Shown here: one piece after another, positions 1 through 6,226 of the stretch | Position numbering within the stretch: the stretch's first letter is position 1 | Layout of the letters: the number at the start of each line of letters is the position of its first letter | DNA from: UBA1189 sp964570685 | Lineage (GTDB): Bacteria > Bacteroidota > Bacteroidia > Bacteroidales > Bacteroidaceae | NCBI GenBank assembly: GCA_964570685.1 | Contig: CAZMZC010000095.1 | Coordinates: forward strand, 1 to 7,586 | Direction of reading: 5' to 3' | DNA length: 7,586 bases | Translations under genes and position numbers: made by a program | The notes under the pieces: model-generated | The model's input: only the letters and a program-made list of their open reading frames with translations | Databases searched by the model: none | What the model was told of the DNA's origin: nothing

Positions 1-71
1 TTGCTCAGGTACTTATAAAAAAAACATTTATTAAAGTGTTGCGGAATTAAGGATAAAGAAGAAAATCCGCT

Positions 72-635
72 ATGACCCCTCTACGCCCACTCTCCGTTGC
101 TGTATTCTGCTCGGCAGCCACAAACATTGTATCGGAGTATTCCGAACAAACCGCCCGTCTGGGCCGTTGGATAGGTCTGCAAGGTTGGCGCCTCGTCTAC
201 GGCGGGGCTAGCCTCGGACTGATGGAATGTGTGGCCAGCGCTGCTAAAGAGACAGGAGCCACCATCGTAGGTGTAGTGCCCGACAAACTCGTAGAGCGCG
301 GTATCGTGAGCTCCCTACTCGATGAGACCATCCACGTACACAGTCTCGGTCAGCGTAAAGAGGTGATGTTGCGCGAGAGCGACGTGTTCGTAGCTCTACC
401 TGGTGGGTTGGGTACCCTTGACGAAGTGTTTCATGTGCTAGGCGAAAGCAGTATCGGCTACCACAATAAACCCGTAGTGCTCTACAATATCAATGGTTGC
501 TGGAACTCTACTCTCGTCCTACTCCATGACCTGCGCCAGCGTGGTCTCTTGCGTCACGACCTCACCAAGTGTCTCTTCGTAGCCCACTCATGGAAAGAAC
601 TGCTTGAAATCCTCCAACCCTACACTTCCAAATAG
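72..635 (+). CDS. LOG-family (TIGR00730-type) nucleotide 5'-monophosphate phosphoribohydrolase
   Basis: A complete 187-residue protein of the length usual for the LOG/YvdD family, a Rossmann-like fold once annotated as lysine decarboxylase. The family signature PGGLGTLDE is at residues 110-118, with a conserved Arg-Lys pair at 95-96 (QRKEVM) and a glycine-rich VYGGASLGLM stretch at 42-51; the third Gly of the usual YGGG is Ala here. Characterised members hydrolyse the N-glycosidic bond of cytokinin riboside monophosphates or ordinary NMPs, giving free base and ribose 5-phosphate in the cytosol. In a gut or rumen-type bacterium, nucleotide salvage or housecleaning is more likely than hormone production, but that is inference. 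The ATG at 72 is chosen because it precedes the first beta strand (LSVAVFCSA) and follows an A/G-rich stretch (aaggataaagaagaaaa). The PfkB kinase starts 25 bases after the stop on the same strand, suggesting co-transcription. I saw no clear promoter in bases 1-71. Confidence 0.9.
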   Translation: MTPLRPLSVAVFCSAATNIVSEYSEQTARLGRWIGLQGWRLVYGGASLGLMECVASAAKETGATIVGVVPDKLVERGIVSSLLDETIHVHSLGQRKEVMLRESDVFVALPGGLGTLDEVFHVLGESSIGYHNKPVVLYNINGCWNSTLVLLHDLRQRGLLRHDLTKCLFVAHSWKELLEILQPYTSK

Positions 636-660
636 ACCGTCAACTAACAAGAATGACCAT

Positions 661-1587
661 ATGAGAAAAATTATCGGCATCGGAGAAACCATTCTCGACA
701 TCCTCTTTAAAGGAGGCATTGCCTCCACTTCAGTGCCTGGCGGCTCCACCTTCAACTCTATGATATCGCTCGGCCGCATGGGCATCCCTTCATACTTCAT
801 CAGCGAGATAGGCGACGATGCGGTAGGTCACATCATACGCACCTTCCTCAGTACCAACGGCGTTGACGACAGATACCTTACTGAATACCCCGAGTGCAAA
901 TCACCTATATCGCTCGCCTTTCTCGACGACCACAACAACGCCACCTACTCCTTCTACAAAGACCTCTTTGGCAGCCGCACCGACTGGCAATGCCCTACCA
1001 TCGAGCGCGACGACATCATCCTCTTTGGATCCTACTATGCCATCGACCCTCGCATGCGCTACAAAGTCACTGCCCTGCTCGACGAGGCTCGTAGTGCAGG
1101 CGCCATCATCTACTACGACGTCAACTTCCGCCGCAACCACCAAGGCGAGGCCATCAAACTTATGGGTAACGTCATTGAGAACCTCGAATATGCCGATATC
1201 GTGCGTGGTTCCGATGAGGACTTCTCCGTACTCTACGGCATCGGTGAAGGCGCTAGGGTATACAGCCAAAAGACCGCCTTCTACTGCCCTCGCCTCATCT
1301 ACAGTCGCGGTGCCCAAGGCGTAGAACTCCATAGCCCCACCGTCACCAAACACTATGCCATCGAGCCCATCATCCCCGTCAGCACCATCGGAGCAGGAGA
1401 CAATCTCAATGCCGGCATCCTCTACGGTATCATCAAGCACCGCATCCGTCGCGACGACCTCGGCTACCTTACCGAACGCGATTGGGACACTATTATCCAC
1501 AGCGGCCTCCGCTTCAGTGCCGATACCTGCATGCACACCGACAATTATATCAGCCTCTCCTTTGCCGAGAAGGAAAAGTTAGTTTAA
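661..1587 (+). CDS. PfkB/ribokinase-family carbohydrate or nucleoside kinase
   Basis: A 308-residue cytosolic kinase of normal PfkB length. The N-terminal strand IIGIGETILDILF (4-16) opens the ribokinase fold, and PGGSTFNSMISLGRMG (26-41) matches the first PfkB signature. A DVNFRR segment (153-158) resembles the D-x-N-x-R stretch of fructokinase and KDG-kinase relatives. The second signature is STIGAGDNLNAG (241-252), with GAGD forming the anion hole and D247 the expected catalytic base; the family more often has D before T and F after N. The reaction would be ATP-dependent phosphorylation of a sugar or nucleoside hydroxyl, but the substrate cannot be read from sequence. An in-frame ATG at 604 lies inside the LOG gene and would add 19 residues before the fold, so ATG 661 is preferred. 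It is probably in an operon with the LOG gene. No T-rich intrinsic terminator follows; only weak hairpins lie between it and convergent lplA. Confidence 0.9.
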   Translation: MRKIIGIGETILDILFKGGIASTSVPGGSTFNSMISLGRMGIPSYFISEIGDDAVGHIIRTFLSTNGVDDRYLTEYPECKSPISLAFLDDHNNATYSFYKDLFGSRTDWQCPTIERDDIILFGSYYAIDPRMRYKVTALLDEARSAGAIIYYDVNFRRNHQGEAIKLMGNVIENLEYADIVRGSDEDFSVLYGIGEGARVYSQKTAFYCPRLIYSRGAQGVELHSPTVTKHYAIEPIIPVSTIGAGDNLNAGILYGIIKHRIRRDDLGYLTERDWDTIIHSGLRFSADTCMHTDNYISLSFAEKEKLV

Positions 1588-1692
1588 TAAAGTAGATGTT
1601 TTCCGACACAGGCAAAAGGAACAATGATAGTAAACCATTCCTTGGCCATACGCAAAGCGTGGAAGGGGTAAACTCGTTAGAGGTAACCTCTG

Positions 1693-2691
1693 CTAATCCA
1701 CAATCAGCTGTAGCAATTCGTCGGACTGTACACCATCAAAATAACGCCCTACATCCATGGCCACCAAGCAATCCAATATAGACTTACGTTCATAGCTCAC
1801 GCCCACAAGTGCCTCCTCCAGCGCCACAGGAGAGAGGTTCCCGATGAAATCACCACCAAAACGACAGGCTATGATGCTATGGTCTGACACCTGCAGGACC
1901 ACCTCCACGATACCACATGCTAAGTGCCTCCTGCGCACCATAGGTGTAGTATCCGCAAATCGAGGTGCAGAATGCCTATAGTTCCAATCCTCAGTGGCAA
2001 ACTTCTTGTGTGCTATGTGTGCTATGGCCTGCAACTGTTCATCAGACAGAAGAACTTCGCCATCTCGGTAGCCACGTGAAAGGTGTTGTTCAAGACGCAT
2101 ACGGAAATCGTCTATACTCTTGACCTCGGGCAGGTATTCGCACAGATTGGTCACTCGGCTGCGTACCGAAGCGACACCTTTTAAGGCCAGTTTTTCGGAA
2201 GGCGGATTCAAAACCTGCTCCAGCATCGCGAGGTCAACGTTATACATCAGCGTGCCATGTACCATAAGCCGGTCCTTGTATACCCGCTTGGCATAGCCCG
2301 ACACCTTACGCCCGCAAACCAATATGTCGTTGCGTCCCGACAGCTCGGCCTCCACACCGAGCGCCTGCAGGGCATGCAGCACATGACGTGTATACTCTGG
2401 ATAATCCCTGTTGAGGTCGGCACTGCGACCTACGATGGTGTAGTTTAGGTTCCCGAAGTCGTGGTATACTGCTCCTCCTCCTGTAACGCGGCGCACGAGT
2501 GCGATGTCGTGTTCTCTCAGATACTCAAGGTCCACCTCATTATGTGCATCCTGGTTGAGTCCGATGATAACAGCTGGCCTGTTCTGCCAAAGGTAGAAGA
2601 GTGGTTCGTCAAGCGGTAACTGCTCTAAGGCATATTCATCGAATGCCATATTGAAGTAGGGGTCGGTGTTTTCGTTCCTGAGGTAGCGCAT
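1693..2691 (-). CDS. lplA: Lipoate-protein ligase A
   Basis: A complete 332-residue protein of the LplA/biotin-ligase superfamily. It activates free lipoate with ATP to lipoyl-AMP and transfers it to a lysine on lipoyl domains (2-oxoacid dehydrogenase E2, GcvH) in the cytosol. The signature RRVTGGGAVYHDFGNLN lies at 67-83, and GRKVSG at 127-132 carries the lysine (K129) equivalent to the lipoyl-adenylate lysine of E. coli LplA. HGTLMYNVDL (145-154), LNPPSEKL (161-168) and KGVASVRSRVTNL (171-183) follow in the E. coli order. The C-terminal accessory domain (about 240-332) is present, so this is a full-length one-piece ligase, not a split or LipB-type protein. The start MRYLRNENTDPYFNMAFDEY is typical and leaves a short leader after the predicted promoter at 2712-2743. 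It is convergent with the PfkB gene, 105 bases apart, and looks monocistronic. Confidence 0.95.
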   Translation of the reverse strand: MRYLRNENTDPYFNMAFDEYALEQLPLDEPLFYLWQNRPAVIIGLNQDAHNEVDLEYLREHDIALVRRVTGGGAVYHDFGNLNYTIVGRSADLNRDYPEYTRHVLHALQALGVEAELSGRNDILVCGRKVSGYAKRVYKDRLMVHGTLMYNVDLAMLEQVLNPPSEKLALKGVASVRSRVTNLCEYLPEVKSIDDFRMRLEQHLSRGYRDGEVLLSDEQLQAIAHIAHKKFATEDWNYRHSAPRFADTTPMVRRRHLACGIVEVVLQVSDHSIIACRFGGDFIGNLSPVALEEALVGVSYERKSILDCLVAMDVGRYFDGVQSDELLQLIVD

Positions 2692-2695
2692 AGGG

Positions 2696-2890
2696 GTGTT
2701 CTTTGTTTGTGTAAAGGTACGGCAAATTCATTATTCCTCCAAATCTTTAGAATACGAATATCGACCTTATCCTGATACGGGTATATTCGTGAGACTGCAC
2801 GAGATGGACTGGGTCAAAGACTATACGGCGGATGAGTGGGAAGGTATCTCCAACTATGGCATATCCGTAGGTTTCAACTTCCATCTATAA
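2696..2890 (+). pseudogene. Possible C-terminal remnant of an outer-membrane beta-barrel protein
   Basis: An open frame of 64 codons starts at a GTG and is closed upstream by a stop within lplA. The first 17 or so residues look meaningless. The part from about 2744 (LEYEYRPYPDTGIFVRL) to the end (EWEGISNYGISVGFNFHL) has the alternating pattern and terminal aromatic/hydrophobic strand (GISVGFNFHL) usual at the C-terminus of Bacteroidetes outer-membrane barrel proteins. Full-length proteins of that kind are several times longer and carry a signal peptide, neither of which is present. I read it as the 3' end of a decayed or rearranged gene, with lplA and its promoter occupying the missing part. 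Alternatively it is a chance frame; no ribosome binding site supports expression. Family assignment rests on strand pattern only. Confidence 0.4.
2712..2743 (-). promoter_or_regulatory. Bacteroidetes-type promoter (-33/-7) for lplA
   Basis: On the minus strand TTTG (2740-2743) is followed after 20 bases by TACCTTTA (2712-2719). This fits the Bacteroidetes primary-sigma consensus TTTG, 19-21 bases, TAnnTTTG, with one mismatch at the last base. The lplA start codon lies 20 bases further on, implying a very short leader. The elements overlap the first codons of the plus-strand remnant at 2696-2890, another reason to doubt that this frame is an active gene. The call is consensus matching by eye. 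Confidence 0.5.
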
Positions 2891-2990
2891 TCATGCCGTC
2901 TACGCTATCCCCACGATAAGATGTATGTTCCCAAACAGGTTGTCCGGCTGTCCTTGTCCGCCATAATGCGTTGTATGCCAGGTGATAAGC

Positions 2991-3023
2991 GGGGACAACC
3001 TATGTTGCCCTCGGGTTGTCCTT
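2991..3023. repeat. Hairpin made of two octamer copies
   Basis: GGACAACC at 2993-3000 is followed after 13 bases by its exact complement GGTTGTCC at 3014-3021. G-T pairs at the base could lengthen the stem to about 10 pairs. No T-run follows on either strand, so it does not look like an intrinsic terminator. Its arms have the same sequence as the outer inverted repeat. Confidence 0.6.
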
Positions 3024-3164
3024 GTGTGTTGGCCATGAATCTCAAATTCTAAAATTTGCACACTCTGCAACGGCCATTCAATCAGTATACTTGCAAAAAA
3101 AATCAGGAAGTTTGTTTGTGTAAATCGGGACAGTAGATTATCCCTGTTTTATGGTCTCGTTTTT

Positions 3165-3252
3165 CACTACCTCCGCGAGGATAACACACTACCTCCGCGA
3201 AGATAGTGCATTATCTTCGCGGAGAGAATCTACTACCTCCGCGAAGGTAGTA
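3165..3252. repeat. Four contiguous 22-bp palindromic units
   Basis: The units are 3165-3186, 3187-3208, 3209-3230 and 3231-3252, exactly abutting with no spacers. All fit one palindromic consensus with the core TAYCTYCGCGRAGRTA. Unit 4 is the most symmetric: TACTACCT (3231-3238) pairs with AGGTAGTA (3245-3252). Unit 2 is nearly as good, unit 1 is weak in its right half, and unit 3 fits best read as the reverse complement. A 22-bp period is close to two DNA helical turns, which would place dimeric sites on the same face. The lack of unique spacers excludes a CRISPR array. Confidence 0.8.
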
Positions 3253-3367
3253 GGTAGAGCAGCTGAAGAAAACAAAAAAGCAAGCCTATGAAGACCAAAA
3301 AACAGAGCCCGTGTGCGTGGGCACTAACTGAGGACCGGAGTATAAGGATAAACAAATGAGGACAGCC

Positions 3368-3401
3368 CGAGGACACCCTAAAGATACCTGGGGTGTCCTT
3401 G
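3368..3401. repeat. 13-bp hairpin with octamer-type arms
   Basis: Bases 3368-3380 (CGAGGACACCCTA) pair with 3389-3401 (TGGGGTGTCCTTG) around an 8-base loop, using two G-T pairs. The arms contain the GGACACCC variant of the local octamer. Bases after the plus-strand stem are CTTATGTGTTG, not a T-run, so it is not a standard terminator. Confidence 0.6.
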
Positions 3402-3523
3402 CTTATGTGTTGTGCTACAAACTATTACGCTGTATAAGGACAACCGGACAACCTATTCGGAAAGAACTGTTTATAGTTAAGGATGGGTACAAAAATAGTC
3501 TCTAATGCGCGGTGAAAATGAAG

Positions 3524-3555
3524 AAAAAGGAGGGTGTGCCGCCGACACACCCTCC
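3524..3555 (-). terminator. Rho-independent terminator of the rhamnose operon
   Basis: On the minus strand a perfect 10-bp stem GGAGGGTGTG / CACACCCTCC (3546-3555 and 3529-3538) with a 7-base loop is followed by TTTTTCTTC (T-run at 3524-3528). It lies about 40 bases past the permease stop codon. The plus strand lacks a T-run after the stem, so it works in one direction only. It marks the permease as the last gene of the operon. Confidence 0.9.
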
Positions 3556-3594
3556 CTTCTGATAGAATAGTTCTATGTGAATTCTCTTCTCTAA

Positions 3595-4941
3595 TTAAAA
3601 ATCTTCGCCGTAGCGCTCGCGTGTAATCTGCTCGAGCGATTTGCCTCGGGTGTTGGGGCATCCGATGACACCCACTACCAGTGAGATGAGCAGGAGGGCT
3701 ATCATGCAGTAGGCGGCCACAGTAAATCCCTCGCCATTCTCACCATAGATGTAGGTGAACGCCAATCCCCATGCTGCCGACAGGCCGCGAACAACGAAGA
3801 ACATCAGTCCTTGTGCACCGGCACGGAACTTGGCTGGGAACAGCTCAGAGCCCCACAAAGCATAGAATATCTGTACGGAGATACCACCGTTGATGCCCCA
3901 CAGGATGGAGAAGAGCCAGAGGGTACCCATGCCATTGATGCCGGCAATGACGACAAACCAGGTGGCCAATGCGGCCAAGAGCCCCAATACATAGAGCAAC
4001 TTGTGAGGTACGCGGTCGATGAAGAAGGATACACCGAATGTCACTACCACCACGATGGCCCATCCCACACAGCTGAGCATGTTGGCATACTCGTTGGTGA
4101 GGCCGCCGGCAGTCTCATAGATGTGTGGCTGGAAGAATCCCATCACCGATGCCACGAGGTTCCAGGTCAGGTAGATGACCGCCAAGAAGCAGGCCGTCTT
4201 CACAGCCTTGGTATTGGTGAACAGCTGCTTGAAGGCGTGCATGAGTCCAGTGTCCTCGCCCTTGGCTTTGGCGGCATTGCGGTTTTCGGTCCATTCCTTG
4301 CTCTCTTCGAGCTTGCGCTGCATATTCCATGCAATGAACGCTACCACAAAGAGTGAGAAGAAGACAACGCGCGAGCTGAAGACGTTCAACGCATCGCCTG
4401 CCAGATCTGCACCACCTATGAAGTGGCCGATGCTCTCTACCCAACCAAACAGATAGCCGCCGGGAGCAAAGAACATACCCAGCAAGAGGATAATCATCGG
4501 GCCAAAGCCCCATGACATCTGTGAGATGCAGATGTTGCGGCCACGGTTGTTGACCTCAGAGCTCTCGGAGATGTAGGTCCACGATGCAGGCACACCGATA
4601 CCTACCGAGATGCCTGTAATCAGGAAGCCAGCCAGCAGCATGGGAAAGTTGACCGAGCACATGACGAGCAGCACACCGACCATATACACCAACAGGTTGT
4701 AGGTGTAGATGAATTTGCGCCCGTACTTGTCGGCCAGGAACCCACCAATGATGGCACCGATGGCTGCTCCCAGGCAGTTGGCACTGATGAAGTTGAGCCA
4801 GCCGAGATGCACCTCGGTAAGGCCCAAGTATTTCTGCCACAAGGTGAGGCCGCTGGCACCGGCCACGATGGCTCCGGCATCCAGATAGTTGGTGAGAGAT
4901 ACCGCAATGGTACTCTTCAAGCTGTTACTTTTTCCTGACAT
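3595..4941 (-). CDS. MFS sugar-porter-type permease, likely L-rhamnose importer
   Basis: A complete 448-residue inner-membrane protein with about twelve hydrophobic segments. The MFS loop 2-3 motif GGFLADKYGRK is at 66-76. SELFPAKFRAGAQG (365-378) in the second half and CPNTRGKSLEQI (428-439) after the last segment resemble the sugar-porter R-x-G-R region and the PETKGKSLEE tail. A charged central loop (about 208-247, MQRKLEESKEW...) separates the halves. Two inserts (about 160-189 and 272-285) are less typical. It starts 19 bases after the rhaA stop with a strong AGGAGG site, so it is translated from the rha operon and ends it. The likely role is proton-coupled import of L-rhamnose or a related deoxy sugar. 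The Bacteroides and enteric rhamnose carrier RhaT belongs to a different family, so this would be a non-homologous replacement. Substrate is inferred from context only. Confidence 0.85.
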   Translation of the reverse strand: MSGKSNSLKSTIAVSLTNYLDAGAIVAGASGLTLWQKYLGLTEVHLGWLNFISANCLGAAIGAIIGGFLADKYGRKFIYTYNLLVYMVGVLLVMCSVNFPMLLAGFLITGISVGIGVPASWTYISESSEVNNRGRNICISQMSWGFGPMIILLLGMFFAPGGYLFGWVESIGHFIGGADLAGDALNVFSSRVVFFSLFVVAFIAWNMQRKLEESKEWTENRNAAKAKGEDTGLMHAFKQLFTNTKAVKTACFLAVIYLTWNLVASVMGFFQPHIYETAGGLTNEYANMLSCVGWAIVVVVTFGVSFFIDRVPHKLLYVLGLLAALATWFVVIAGINGMGTLWLFSILWGINGGISVQIFYALWGSELFPAKFRAGAQGLMFFVVRGLSAAWGLAFTYIYGENGEGFTVAAYCMIALLLISLVVGVIGCPNTRGKSLEQITRERYGEDF

Positions 4942-4949
4942 AGTATCTG

Positions 4950-4955
4950 CCTCCT
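4950..4955 (-). promoter_or_regulatory. Strong Shine-Dalgarno site of the permease gene
   Basis: The minus strand reads AGGAGG, then 8 bases, then the ATG at 4941. A full consensus site is notable because the other starts in this window (LOG, PfkB, rhaA) have poor or no complementarity, as is usual in Bacteroidetes. It supports the chosen start and independent re-initiation after rhaA. Confidence 0.65.
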
Positions 4956-4960
4956 ATGGT

Positions 4961-6214
4961 TTATCGTTTGCTGGTCACTTCTGCTACATACTTGTCAATC
5001 TCGGCGATGAAGGCGTCGCCTACGGGCACGTTGTTCTTCAAGCAGAACATGTCGTATACGGCCTGCCAAGGCATAGCCTTCTGCTCTTCCATCACGCCGA
5101 GTACCTTGAAGCCTTCGCCTGCGAGCTCGTATTGGGCGAGCAGCTCCTTCGGTTCGAGCAATGCGCGGAGCATGCACTTCTGTGCTGAGCGTGAACCGAT
5201 GACGTAGGCACCGATGCGGTTGATGGAGCCGTCGAAGAAGTCGAGGCCATAGTGCACGCGGTCGAGAGCGCCGGCACGCACGATTTCGAAGAAGAGCTCC
5301 TGTGTAGGGTCGTCCATGATGGTCACGTGGTCAGAATCCCAACGTACGGGGCGTGATACGTGGAGCATGAGTTCCTTCACGAAGGGGAGCACGGCGCTCA
5401 CCTTGTCGGCAGGGCTCTCGGTAGGGTGATAGTGACCGGTGTCGATGGTCAAGAGCTTGTCGTTCTGGGCTGCGTAGGCGGTGTAGAAGTCGTGTGAACC
5501 TACGGTGAAGCTCTCGAGACCGATACCGAATACCTTACCTTCGATACAGTCTTTCATCATGGGCTGCTCCTTGGCGAAGATCTCATCGAGCGACTGCTTC
5601 AGCAAGTTGCGATAGAGAGCGTGGTTTACGCTCACGTCCTTGCAGCCATCGTGTACCCAGAGGTTCATGATACAGGGGTCGCCCTGTGCCTCACCCATCG
5701 CATTGGCGATGTCGCGGCAGCGCTTGCTGTGCTCGATCCAGAAGTCGCGGATGCCCTTATCGGGGTTAGAGAGCGAGAGGTTGCCGCTCTTCGGGTGCGA
5801 GAAAGAGGTGGAGTTGAAGTCGAGCTTGGTGTCGTACTCCTTACCCCAGTCGATCCAGCTCTGGAAATGCTCTACAGATACTTCGTCGCGGTCTACTACC
5901 TTGCCCTGGAAGTCGCCATAGATCTCGTGGAGGTTCAAGCGGTGAGTACCGGGGATGAGCGACTTGGCCTTCAGTACATCCTGACGGAGCTCGTCGATGT
6001 TACGTGCTGCACCGGGGAAGTCGCCGGTAGACTGGATACCGCCAGTGAGGGCACCGGCCTGTACCTCAAAACCTTTTACGTCGTCGGCCTGCCAGCAGTG
6101 CATGCTGAGGTGGAAGTCCTGCAACTGTTCCAGCACCTTGTCGGTGTCAATACCAAGAGCTGCGTAGCGCTCCTTTGCAATCTCATACGATTTCAAGATA
6201 AGTTCTTCTTTCAT
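4961..6214 (-). CDS. rhaA: L-rhamnose isomerase
   Basis: A 417-residue cytosolic enzyme (E. coli RhaA is 419) that converts L-rhamnose to L-rhamnulose, the first catabolic step. It is a TIM-barrel, Mn-dependent isomerase. The diagnostic stretches are FQVQAGALTGGIQSTG-like VQAGALTGGIQSTGDFPG (51-68), GIGLESFTVGSHDFY (230-244), IDTGHYHPTE (257-266), LHVSRPVRWDSDHV (284-297) and HYGLDFFDGSINRIGAYVIG (321-340). Candidate metal ligands E234, D258, H261, H285, D293, D295 and D325 are all present. The start is ATG 6214 (MKEELILKSYEIAKERY), matching the family's N-terminus. The frame stays open to an ATG at 6364, adding 50 residues read from the repeat at 6227-6362; I consider that extension spurious. 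It is preceded by rhaB and followed 19 bases later by the permease. A leader site GAGGTGG lies about 15-21 bases before the ATG, partly inside the repeat, and is a poor ribosome site. Confidence 0.95.
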   Translation of the reverse strand: MKEELILKSYEIAKERYAALGIDTDKVLEQLQDFHLSMHCWQADDVKGFEVQAGALTGGIQSTGDFPGAARNIDELRQDVLKAKSLIPGTHRLNLHEIYGDFQGKVVDRDEVSVEHFQSWIDWGKEYDTKLDFNSTSFSHPKSGNLSLSNPDKGIRDFWIEHSKRCRDIANAMGEAQGDPCIMNLWVHDGCKDVSVNHALYRNLLKQSLDEIFAKEQPMMKDCIEGKVFGIGLESFTVGSHDFYTAYAAQNDKLLTIDTGHYHPTESPADKVSAVLPFVKELMLHVSRPVRWDSDHVTIMDDPTQELFFEIVRAGALDRVHYGLDFFDGSINRIGAYVIGSRSAQKCMLRALLEPKELLAQYELAGEGFKVLGVMEEQKAMPWQAVYDMFCLKNNVPVGDAFIAEIDKYVAEVTSKR

Positions 6215-6226
6215 AATGGAAAATGG

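Larger units (their letters stand above)
2937..3454. repeat. Large inverted repeat with 19-bp arms (2937-2955 and 3436-3454)
   Basis: The left arm reads AGGTTGTCCGGCTGTCCTT. The right arm is its reverse complement with one mismatch (18 of 19). Similarity continues weakly outward (CCAAAC on the left against CCGAAT on the complemented right). Each arm is two tandem octamers, GGTTGTCC+GGCTGTCC on the left and GGACAACC+GGACAACC on the right. The arms enclose about 480 bases with no transposase or other gene. I could not find a target-site duplication, so a MITE-like element is only one possibility. Confidence 0.7.
2891..3523. other. Gene-free, repeat-structured intergenic region
   Basis: I see no plausible coding frame on either strand. 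The stretch is dominated by short palindromes: an octamer family GGACA(A/G/C)CC and its complement at 2938, 2946, 2993, 3014, 3360, 3371, 3391, 3438 and 3446; a small A/T hairpin (CAAATT 3043-3048 with AATTTG 3053-3058); and the four-unit 22-bp array at 3165-3252. The left edge follows the barrel remnant's stop and the right edge is the rhamnose operon terminator, so the region is probably outside the flanking transcripts. Possible roles are a degraded mobile element, a cluster of protein-binding sites or a structured RNA; sequence alone does not decide. Confidence 0.6.

Noticed and set aside
604..660. Alternative upstream start for the PfkB gene
   Set aside because: It would add 19 polar residues encoded within and just after the LOG gene; the ribokinase fold begins right after ATG 661.
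653..664. Four-codon upstream frame ATG ACC ATA TGA overlapping the PfkB start
   Set aside because: Too short and common by chance to support translational coupling.
901..1536. Long minus-strand frame opposite the PfkB gene
   Set aside because: Low-complexity Val/Asp/Ala-rich translation typical of the antisense of a GC-rich gene; PfkB signatures are clear on the plus strand.
1676..1686. 11-mer GTTAGAGGTAA shared with the repeat at 6275-6285
   Set aside because: An identical 11-mer is expected several times by chance in a window of this size.
1640..1691. Possible terminator between PfkB and lplA (imperfect hairpin 1640-1666, palindrome AGAGGTAACCTCT at 1679-1691)
   Set aside because: The first stem has bulges, the second has a one-base loop, and neither is followed by a T-run on either strand.
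1596..1781. 61-codon plus-strand frame after the PfkB gene
   Set aside because: Half of it is antisense to the lplA 3' end; no ribosome site or domain.
3165..3252. CRISPR array
   Set aside because: The repeats abut with no unique spacers and no cas gene is present.
3425..3661. 78-codon minus-strand frame past the permease stop
   Set aside because: It overlaps the permease 3' end and runs through the operon terminator; its translation is Arg/His-rich with no recognisable pattern.
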